Positions 1-5,143 of a stretch of DNA of 5,772 nt are shown here, piece after piece. This stretch comes from an uncultured Gammaproteobacteria bacterium (lineage in GTDB: Bacteria; Pseudomonadota; Gammaproteobacteria; Nitrosococcales; Methylophagaceae), in NCBI GenBank assembly GCA_913058195.1, contig CAJXPP010000150.1, positions 1-5,772 on the forward strand, read 5' to 3'. How positions within the stretch are numbered: the stretch's first letter is position 1; every line of letters begins with the position of its first letter. Made by a program: the position numbers and the translations under genes. Under the pieces are notes generated by a model that was given only the letters and a program-made list of their open reading frames with translations, was not told where the DNA came from and ran no database searches.

Positions 1-48
1 CGAGATCATGCCTAGTCTCGTGGGCTCGGAGATGTGTATAAGAGACAG
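1..48 (+). other. Nextera i7 adapter contamination (synthetic)
   Basis: This stretch is library adapter, not genome. Bases 1-6 (CGAGAT) are the end of the Illumina P7 sequence. Bases 7-14 (CATGCCTA) are an 8-base index, which matches the reverse complement of Nextera index N706 as I remember it. Bases 15-29 (GTCTCGTGGGCTCGG) are the Nextera read-2 overhang. Bases 30-48 (AGATGTGTATAAGAGACAG) are the exact 19-bp Tn5 mosaic end. The parts follow one another in the order of a Nextera i7 adapter. Base 49 is therefore the tagmentation point, and the contig simply ends there. No biological meaning, including any Tn5-related element, should be read into it. Confidence 0.98.
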
Positions 49-595
49 GTGCAGAGAATCTATTTGCAAGAAACGGTGGCTCATAGAGTGTGAAATCATA
101 GCCTTGGTTAAGAAATGTAGGGCTTAGAATTTGATCGATTGGCGTACTTGGGAATTCAAAATGCTCAGAGGAGTTCACGAAGTGGACTGATCCGTTTGGC
201 TCTATGGAGGAGGGATTTTTACTACAACTCTGCGAAGCGAAGAATAAACCAACAAGAGGATTGTTAGACCAATCTAATACAGGCGTCCGAAGCCCATGGT
301 GTTGGGCTAGGAAAACCTATTCAAGGTCGTTCGTTGGAGGATTACTGAGGAATGGTATTGCTCGTTTTTTGAAATATTTTATCCCTTTAGAAAGTCCAGT
401 TGTAATTCGAGGCAGTTGTTCCTTGATAAGCTCAAAACTGGTGTTAGCAATATCACTATCCGTTGATGCAAGCTCACGAAATGGTTTGGGAATTAACGCG
501 TAAGAACTATCAGGAATACCTCGGCAACGTCTCTTTCCTAGGTGAAAATGAGGGTGTTGCATATACTCTGTGACGGATTTAATTGGTGGCAGCAA
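49..595 (-). pseudogene. FRG-domain protein, interrupted by in-frame TAG and cut at contig end
   Basis: Numbering is from a TTG at 595. Residues 5-12 (IKSVTEYM) resemble the usual lead-in of FRG-domain proteins. Residues 24-40 (CRGIPDSSYALIPKPFR) fit the family's FRG-q-sdssy-LiPslfR block. Codon 93 is TAG (317-319). Directly after it, in the same frame, residues 94-115 contain QHHGLRTPVLDW (98-109), matching the hallmark QHhGlPTRLLDWt motif, followed by NNPLVGLFFA. The frame stays open to base 49, where the adapter begins, about 182 codons in all. Family members usually have Trp near codon 93, so one G-to-A change (TGG to TAG) would explain the stop. An AGAGGA Shine-Dalgarno (603-608) sits 7 nt before the TTG. 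The first motif residue is Cys instead of Phe. The molecular function of the FRG domain is not established to my knowledge. Pseudogene, stop readthrough and sequencing error remain open. Confidence 0.8.
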
Positions 596-602
596 AATAA
601 TG

Positions 603-608
603 TCCTCT
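603..608 (-). promoter_or_regulatory. Shine-Dalgarno for the FRG gene
   Basis: AGAGGA on the minus strand lies 7 nt upstream of TTG at 593-595. It supports TTG as the start, because no ATG lies in frame between the upstream stop (635-637) and the conserved region. A 13-codon ORF in another frame (ATG at 646-648, TAG at 607-609) ends inside this site. It could be a leader peptide or chance. Confidence 0.45.
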
Positions 609-662
609 AATTTGAGAAGGAAAAGGGGAGCAATTTATTCTTTTCCATCAGTTCAAAGCTTC

Positions 663-678
663 AGGGGACACTTCCCTT
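663..678 (+). repeat. Short hairpin followed by T-rich run
   Basis: AGGGGA (663-668) can pair with TCCCTT (673-678) around a CACT loop, with one G-U pair, and TTAATTAA follows. It has the shape of a weak plus-strand terminator, but no plus-strand gene lies upstream. The GGGGACACTTCC core resembles short sequences I associate with REP-type transposase elements. That resemblance is from memory and no transposase is present. Confidence 0.25.
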
Positions 679-691
679 TTAATTAACGAGC

Positions 692-716
692 CGATAAACA
701 CCATAAGTGCTTATCG
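692..716 (-). repeat. 10-bp stem-loop
   Basis: On the minus strand CGATAAGCAC pairs with GTGTTTATCG around a 5-nt loop (TTATG). All ten positions pair if one G-U is allowed. On the plus strand the same position is an A-C mismatch, so the structure favours a minus-strand transcript, such as the 5' leader of the FRG gene about 100 nt further on. No U-tract follows, so it is not a standard terminator. The role is unknown. Confidence 0.4.
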
Positions 717-778
717 ATGTTATTGCTGGTGATAATGCATAAGCCAAGATCGATGCACTATATCCACAAATTCATTAA

Positions 779-793
779 CAAGCTTTAAGCTTG
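779..793. repeat. 15-bp odd palindrome
   Basis: CAAGCTT, one central T, then AAGCTTG forms a perfect 7+1+7 inverted repeat. The symmetry and size would suit a dimeric DNA-binding protein more than an RNA hairpin, because there is no loop. It lies about 90 bp beyond the winged-helix stop codon. No link to a regulator can be shown. Confidence 0.3.
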
Positions 794-846
794 ATGATAT
801 TCGTGGGGTTTTTACAATTAAGTAAAACGTATATTGAAAGTGTAAT

Positions 847-873
847 CCCATACTGTTTATGCAACAGTATGGG
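847..873 (-). terminator. Hairpin behind the winged-helix gene, probable terminator
   Basis: CCCATACTGTT (847-857) and AACAGTATGGG (863-873) are perfect 11-bp complementary arms around a 5-nt loop. On the minus strand the stem begins 6 nt after the TAA stop of the winged-helix gene, the usual place for a terminator. The sequence that follows (ATTACACTTTC) is only moderately T-rich, so termination may be weak, or the hairpin may act mainly to protect the 3' end of the mRNA. Confidence 0.6.
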
Positions 874-879
874 GCTTAC

Positions 880-1074
880 TTATTTCAATGAAATCGTTTC
901 AGTACGGCCTTTAGTTTTAATTACTAATTTACCTTCTTTTGCTAACCAGCCAAGAGCGCGTTGAACATTTTTTGCATCTAAGCCAGTCTCTTTAGCTATT
1001 CTAGTCGCGCTACTCACACCGTTTGCTTCAAGATAAGTCCAAACTGTACCTGCTGCTGTACCAATAGTTGTCAT
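880..1074 (-). CDS. Small winged helix-turn-helix protein (DUF2582-like)
   Basis: This 64-residue protein is essentially one winged-helix domain. Residues 7-18 (AAGTVWTYLEAN) form a first helix. Residues 21-37 (SSATRIAKETGLDAKNV) read as the helix-turn-helix, followed by QRALGWLAKEGKLVI (38-52) and a short hairpin wing (TKGRTETISLK). The GTAAGTVWTYL opening and the ALGWLAKEGKL core fit the DUF2582 winged-helix family (PF10771), recognised from memory. Such proteins are presumed DNA-binding, but their targets are not known to me. There is no sensor or effector domain. The ATG is supported by GGAGA (1081-1085) at 6 nt. The gene stands 180 bp downstream of ovoB on the same strand, with its own spacer and a terminator-like hairpin behind it, so it is probably a separate unit. 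A role in regulating ovoA/ovoB is not shown. Confidence 0.8.
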   Translation of the reverse strand: MTTIGTAAGTVWTYLEANGVSSATRIAKETGLDAKNVQRALGWLAKEGKLVIKTKGRTETISLK

Positions 1075-1080
1075 TTTAAT

Positions 1081-1085
1081 TCTCC
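1081..1085 (-). promoter_or_regulatory. Shine-Dalgarno of the winged-helix gene
   Basis: GGAGA on the minus strand lies 6 nt before the ATG at 1072-1074. This fixes the start at a 64-residue product. Confidence 0.65.
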
Positions 1086-1168
1086 AAATATGATGCTTTA
1101 AACCTTACTAACTAAATAACGAAGTGAACACTACGTAAAAAGTCCATATACTCTATAGCTTGAATTTT

Positions 1169-1186
1169 ACACTAGTATGGTAGTGT
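1169..1186. repeat. Inverted repeat upstream of the winged-helix gene, possible operator
   Basis: ACACTA (1169-1174) and TAGTGT (1181-1186) are perfect 6-bp arms separated by GTATGG. A third copy, ACACTA at 1128-1133, lies closer to the gene. The layout suits a dimeric regulator, possibly the winged-helix protein itself, but this is inference. The hexamer also occurs inside coding sequence (5100-5105), so chance is possible. Confidence 0.3.
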
Positions 1187-1225
1187 TTTAGCAGAGAAGA
1201 ACTTCCCGAATTTACCTTTCTAGCT

Positions 1226-1243
1226 AAAAAAAATAGATCCTAT
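1226..1243 (-). terminator. Weak possible terminator after ovoB
   Basis: On the minus strand a short ATAG-GAT-CTAT stem-loop runs into eight consecutive T residues (plus-strand A at 1226-1233), about 12-30 nt after the ovoB stop. The stem is only 4 bp and AT-rich. The U-tract and position support it and the stem does not. Confidence 0.3.
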
Positions 1244-1254
1244 ATAGATAAATA

Positions 1255-2412
1255 TTAATCTAAGGCCAATTTAATCTGGTTTATTGCTTGGATAATAATA
1301 GTTCTAGGAGCTGCAATATTTAGCCGCATAAATCCGCTGCCTGCCTCACCAAAACTAATACCTGTATTTAGGCCTAAACCTACTTGCTCAATAAAAAAGT
1401 GTTTCAGGTTTTCATCGGTCATATTTAATTGTCGACAATCAAGCCATAACAAATAAGTACCTTCTGTATCAATTACTTTTATCTCTGGTAAAGATTGCTC
1501 AAAAAATTTCGTCACTTCTGTTTTGGTCTGTTCTAGGTAAGCCATTAGAAGATCTAGCCATTGCTCACCACCTTTATATGCAGCTTCAAAAGCAGTAATA
1601 CTGAATGGGTTACAGGCACTTATATGCCATTGTTCAAACACCTGATTAATCGCTTTACGGTGCTTGTTTTCTTTAACAACTAAACATGATAAACCTAAGC
1701 CTGCGATATTAAAGGTTTTACTCGGTGACACAGCCGTAATAATCGTCACATCATCCGTCAATGTGGCCAAAGGTATATGTTGATATTCAGGAAAGATTAA
1801 ATCAGCGTGAATTTCATCTGAAATAATAGTGAGCTGGTAGCGTCTAGCTATATCTAAGACCTGCTCAAGCTCTTCTTGCTGCCATACCCGCCCTACTGGA
1901 TTATGCGGTGAACATAATAGTAATAATTTTGCCCCTTCAGCTGCACATTGCTCTAGATGCTCAAAATCAATTTGGTAACGATTATCTTTAAGTTGTAGAG
2001 GGTTTAAAACCAGTTCTCGTTTTGTCTCAGTCACTGCTGTAAAAAAGGGCGGGTATACTGGCGGCTGAACAATGACCTTATCGCCTATCTCCGTCAATGC
2101 CATAATGGCCGCATGCATTGAAGGCACAACACCTGGACACATAACTATTTCATTACGATCAATGGTCCAATTATGACGCTGCTGAAACCAAGCCTGCATA
2201 GCAATAAACATTGATCTCGGATGTAAGGTATAACCTAATACAGGATGTTTAGCTCTTTCAATTAAAGCTGTAGTAACTGATTCTGGTGTAGCAAAATCCA
2301 TATCAGCAACCCACAGCGGTGTTACATCTTCTCGACCAAACACTGCTTTGCGTGCATCATATTTAACGCTTGCACTAGCAGATCTATCTATTATTTGATC
2401 GAAATCAATCAT
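1255..2412 (-). CDS. ovoB: OvoB, PLP-dependent C-S lyase of ovothiol synthesis (MalY/PatB family)
   Basis: This is a complete 385-residue fold-type I PLP enzyme of the MalY/PatB cystathionine beta-lyase-like branch. The PLP-binding Lys is K232 in SPSKTFNIAGL (229-239). N171 lies in CSPHNPVGRVW (167-177), D199 in SDEIHADL (198-205), and R363 in GFMRLNIAAPR (360-370) is the expected carboxylate-binding Arg. PLWVADMDF (32-40) is the typical N-terminal block. Family knowledge: MalY/PatB enzymes cleave C-S bonds, and enzymes encoded beside ovoA release mercaptohistidine from the histidylcysteine sulfoxide made by OvoA. I infer that role here because the ATG (2410-2412) overlaps the ovoA stop by one base (TAATG), which implies translational coupling. 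The upstream Shine-Dalgarno is weak, in keeping with reinitiation. A general cystathionine or cysteine-conjugate beta-lyase is the alternative, but the pairing with ovoA makes it less likely. Confidence 0.88.
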   Translation of the reverse strand: MIDFDQIIDRSASASVKYDARKAVFGREDVTPLWVADMDFATPESVTTALIERAKHPVLGYTLHPRSMFIAMQAWFQQRHNWTIDRNEIVMCPGVVPSMHAAIMALTEIGDKVIVQPPVYPPFFTAVTETKRELVLNPLQLKDNRYQIDFEHLEQCAAEGAKLLLLCSPHNPVGRVWQQEELEQVLDIARRYQLTIISDEIHADLIFPEYQHIPLATLTDDVTIITAVSPSKTFNIAGLGLSCLVVKENKHRKAINQVFEQWHISACNPFSITAFEAAYKGGEQWLDLLMAYLEQTKTEVTKFFEQSLPEIKVIDTEGTYLLWLDCRQLNMTDENLKHFFIEQVGLGLNTGISFGEAGSGFMRLNIAAPRTIIIQAINQIKLALD

Positions 2413-4514
2413 TACTTTTTACGCCAAATAGTCGTATCTGACAAAGTATGTTGATGTTTACGGCTAGTTTCTCTAATCACAAATGGTACTTGCTGCTCAG
2501 ACACTAAATCAAAATGTTCACCTAACATTTCTTTTAATCCGTCAAGTGTCGAAACATTTTCACCATCTTTCTTAAACCCACCTACCCAGTTTTGTTTATT
2601 AGTATGTTCTTCTAACCAAGTGTACGGTGATGTAATCATCAATAACCCGCCCTGATTTATACGCTCATGGATTGTTTTTAAGAATAAAGCAGGTTCATAG
2701 AGACGATCAATCAGATTAGCAGCTAATACCAAGTCATACCCTGTAAAAATAGGCTTTAAGTTACAGGCATCACCTTGTAAAAACTCAACTTTATCACTGA
2801 TATTATCCAGATCCATCTCTGATAGTCGTCGCTCATGGTAATGACGTAAATCACCTTCATCTGCAATGCTGTAACGAATGACACCCTGCTCTGCTAATTG
2901 AACTCCTAGGTTAATTAGGCGTGCTGAGAAATCAATACCTGTCACATGTTCAAAGTGTTTAGCTAACTCAAAACTTGCTCGACCCACTGCACAACCTAAA
3001 TCCAATGCTTTGATTGCAGGCTTGTCACCTAAAGCATCAATAGCAAGCTTAGCTAAGGTTTGAGGAAAGTTATCGACACCAAAATAGCTATCGCCATAAT
3101 GGAATTCTGCATATTCCGATAACATCTTATCGTCTTCGTAATTTGACACTATTGTTTCCTTAAGAGGTTCAGCGATAATATATCTAAAGCCAACATGCTG
3201 AAAAAAGTGTTGGCGAAATGCATAGCGTGCAGATCGTCGAGTTTCATTACCACAAGAAATCCATGATCCACCTTTAAACACGTTGTGGCGGCCATCATAG
3301 GTTGGCATGGTGAAATCGTCATAATTGGGATGAACTTTAAAACCATCAAGTGGATAAATAGCCGTTTCAGTCCACTGCCAAGCATTGCCGACTACATCAT
3401 AAAATTCACCTTGGGCAAACTGATTGATCGGACACGATGACCCATAATGATCTAAATGAAGGTTCGCTGCTGCTTGTTGTTCGGTTAATTCACTAATGCC
3501 AGCGACATCATATAGTCGATACCACTCATCTTCAGAAGGCAAGCGTATATCAGTGCCGGTTTGTTCCGCTTTCCAGTTACAGAATGCTTTTGCTTCATGA
3601 TAATTGACATCTACAGGCCAATCCCAAGGCATATCAATAATTTCAGTCATTAAACGACATTGCCAGCCATCAGCTGTTTGAATCCAAAAAGTGGGATGTT
3701 GTGCTTTAGTAAAGTTTAGCCATTGCAATCCCTCTTCCTGCCAATAGCTATCATTACCATAAGCTCCAGCTTCCACAAAGGCTAAAAACTCATGGTTACT
3801 GACGAGGTATTTACTTGCTTGAAATGCTTTTATATCAGCTTGATGTTGACCGTATTCATTATCCCAACCATAACTAGTATCATCATAAGGTTTACCGAGT
3901 TCTACCCTCCCTGCAGCAACAGAGATTAGTTCATTTTCTGGCGGTAATGCCGAGATCTCACAAGCCTGCCAAGCTGAATGTTGCTTTACCCACTCTAGTC
4001 TTTGCTGGCGTATTAATACTGATGATGTTTCTATATGAATTTGCTCATGTTCAATCCCCATCATAATGGTCCACCAAGGATTATCCCAATCAATAGGTAG
4101 ACTCAGAGGCGCAGCATCAATCAGTTCATTAATAAGACTTCGAACTTGTTTGCGGTAGTCTCGTACTGCATCAACTGTCGGCCAATCATAGTGTGCATCA
4201 TTGAGATCATCCCAACTCATTTCATCAACACCAATGGCAAACATCGACTCAAACTCTGGATTCAAATGCTCCTTTACTAAACCAGATAAGATGAGTTTAT
4301 TAATGAAAAAAGTGGCTGTATGGCCATAATAAAAAATCAGCGGATGCCGTAGGGGAATAGCACGTTGATAATAAGCTTTATCGTTAGCAAGAACTTCAAA
4401 TAGAGACTCATAGCGATCAGACGTAGCATTGAAATAGGCTTTTATTTCTGCACGTTTAGCTTCGATATCGCTGCCTGTTAGCAACGGAGTTCTCAAGTAC
4501 TGAGCGGATGACAT
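2412..4514 (-). CDS. ovoA: OvoA, 5-histidylcysteine sulfoxide synthase / mercaptohistidine N1-methyltransferase
   Basis: This full-length 700-residue OvoA has three parts in the usual order. A DinB-like iron-binding domain (about 15-175) carries the probable three-His ligands: H65 in FYYGHTATFF, and H156 and H160 in EHEQIHIE. A formylglycine-generating-enzyme-like domain (about 195-447) shows RLPSEDEWYRLYDVAG (324-339), VVGNAWQWT (374-382), GGSWIS (415-420) and VGFRYI (441-446). A class I SAM methyltransferase domain (about 460-700) has motif I LDLGCAVGRASFELA (504-518). Known of the family: the iron centre uses O2 to join cysteine to the histidine imidazole and form the sulfoxide. After OvoB cleaves the C-S bond, the methyltransferase domain makes ovothiol A. 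The methyltransferase domain and its final RETSRKHQHTLSDTTIWR (681-698) block separate it from EgtB of ergothioneine synthesis, which lacks them. AAAGGA sits 7 nt before the ATG. Confidence 0.96.
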   Translation of the reverse strand: MSSAQYLRTPLLTGSDIEAKRAEIKAYFNATSDRYESLFEVLANDKAYYQRAIPLRHPLIFYYGHTATFFINKLILSGLVKEHLNPEFESMFAIGVDEMSWDDLNDAHYDWPTVDAVRDYRKQVRSLINELIDAAPLSLPIDWDNPWWTIMMGIEHEQIHIETSSVLIRQQRLEWVKQHSAWQACEISALPPENELISVAAGRVELGKPYDDTSYGWDNEYGQHQADIKAFQASKYLVSNHEFLAFVEAGAYGNDSYWQEEGLQWLNFTKAQHPTFWIQTADGWQCRLMTEIIDMPWDWPVDVNYHEAKAFCNWKAEQTGTDIRLPSEDEWYRLYDVAGISELTEQQAAANLHLDHYGSSCPINQFAQGEFYDVVGNAWQWTETAIYPLDGFKVHPNYDDFTMPTYDGRHNVFKGGSWISCGNETRRSARYAFRQHFFQHVGFRYIIAEPLKETIVSNYEDDKMLSEYAEFHYGDSYFGVDNFPQTLAKLAIDALGDKPAIKALDLGCAVGRASFELAKHFEHVTGIDFSARLINLGVQLAEQGVIRYSIADEGDLRHYHERRLSEMDLDNISDKVEFLQGDACNLKPIFTGYDLVLAANLIDRLYEPALFLKTIHERINQGGLLMITSPYTWLEEHTNKQNWVGGFKKDGENVSTLDGLKEMLGEHFDLVSEQQVPFVIRETSRKHQHTLSDTTIWRKK

Positions 4515-4579
4515 GTTAACGTCCTTTAGTTTTCGGAGTAATTTTGACTAATAATAGTGTGCAAAGTTACAGTGAATAT
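4515..4579 (-). promoter_or_regulatory. Gap before ovoA with strong Shine-Dalgarno
   Basis: The 65-nt gap between the aldolase stop and ovoA holds a clear Shine-Dalgarno, AAGGA at 4522-4526, 7 nt from the ATG. There is no terminator-like hairpin, so read-through from the aldolase gene is plausible. TATTAT on the minus strand (4551-4556) could be a -10 box, but there is no good -35 at 16-18 bp, so I do not claim a promoter. Confidence 0.5.
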
Positions 4580-5143
4580 TTAGTTTATTTGTTTTTCCAA
4601 CCAAGCAGTTTTAGCTGATAACTCAACCGAACAACTCCATTTGTAAGCAAGGTTTATAGTCTCTGCTACTGCGTAAACACCATGACCTCTAACGACCACA
4701 ACCTTATGATCTTTTAAGCCAGTACTGACAGCAGCAGGTGCATCTTGCACATAACGATCATATGGCACTGAGATGACAGGCACCACAGGAAAATAATATT
4801 GACCTTCAAAATCAATCGGAATGAAGTTTTGCCCTAAAAAGGTCATCGCAACAGTATGCGGCCCATGACTGTGAAACATTGCTTGAGCATTTGGGTTTTT
4901 CTGGTAGACCTGAATATGCAAAGGTGCATCAAGTGAAGCGCCTTCTTCAGCTACTCCGTCAATATGACAACAAATTAAATCATCTGCTTGTAGAGTATCA
5001 GCACAACAGCCTGTCGGAGTAAGCCATACTTCATCATGCCAACGAAATGAAGCATTACCACTGTGGGAGTCATTGCAACCGTATTGGCGTAACCATTTAT
5101 AGTGTTCGACTAATTGTTGTTTTAATTCATCTCGACTATTCAA
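4580..5143 (-). CDS. Short class II aldolase/adducin-family protein, atypical active site
   Basis: This 187-residue cytosolic protein has the class II aldolase fold. Compared with E. coli L-fuculose-1-phosphate aldolase (FucA, from memory), the metal ligands are kept: H91 and H93 in FHSHGPH (90-96) and H154 in RGHGVY (152-157). The phosphate-loop blocks SGNAS (28-32) and LTPTG (41-45) are also present. The SSE block that holds the catalytic Glu73 of FucA corresponds here to SLD (70-72), so Asp72 replaces Glu and Leu71 replaces a phosphate-binding Ser. The chain also ends before the C-terminal tail that carries a catalytic Tyr in FucA. Substrate and reaction cannot be named: aldolase, dehydratase, decarboxylase and epimerase activities all occur in the superfamily. 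The start is TTG (5141-5143) with AGAGAG 8 nt upstream, and no in-frame ATG lies before the conserved region. It overlaps the TPR gene by 8 nt and precedes ovoA by 65 nt. Confidence 0.85.
   Translation of the reverse strand: MNSRDELKQQLVEHYKWLRQYGCNDSHSGNASFRWHDEVWLTPTGCCADTLQADDLICCHIDGVAEEGASLDAPLHIQVYQKNPNAQAMFHSHGPHTVAMTFLGQNFIPIDFEGQYYFPVVPVISVPYDRYVQDAPAAVSTGLKDHKVVVVRGHGVYAVAETINLAYKWSCSVELSAKTAWLEKQIN

Larger units (their letters stand above)
596..846. other. Intergenic stretch, no gene, several inverted repeats
   Basis: About 250 bases separate the FRG gene from the hairpin behind the winged-helix gene. I see no coding signal on either strand beyond a 13-codon ORF. It holds a GGGA/TCCC hairpin (663-678), a strong 10-bp stem-loop (692-716), a heptamer direct repeat ATCGATG (713-719 and 749-755) and an odd palindrome CAAGCTT-T-AAGCTTG (779-793). 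Any promoter for the FRG gene should lie here, but I could not pick out a convincing -35/-10 pair. Confidence 0.5.

Noticed and set aside
30..48. Tn5 mosaic end as evidence of a natural transposon
   Set aside because: It is embedded in a full Nextera adapter with an index, so it comes from library preparation.
204..503. 99-codon open frame on the plus strand
   Set aside because: It is antisense to the FRG gene, has no recognisable domain, and the minus-strand frame shows family motifs over the same bases.
692..755. Integron attC-like site
   Set aside because: The stem-loop and direct repeats were suggestive, but the conserved GTTRRRY and RYYYAAC core sites are not placed at the ends, and no integrase or cassette array is present.
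596..846. CRISPR array or tRNA gene in the geneless stretch
   Set aside because: There is no regularly spaced repeat of sufficient length, and no cloverleaf or CCA-type end on either strand.
3149..3385. 78-codon open frame on the minus strand
   Set aside because: It lies wholly inside ovoA in another frame, over the conserved FGE-like domain.
4515..4579. Independent sigma-70 promoter for ovoA
   Set aside because: A TATTAT box is present, but no acceptable -35 hexamer lies at the right spacing, so it was left as a possibility only.
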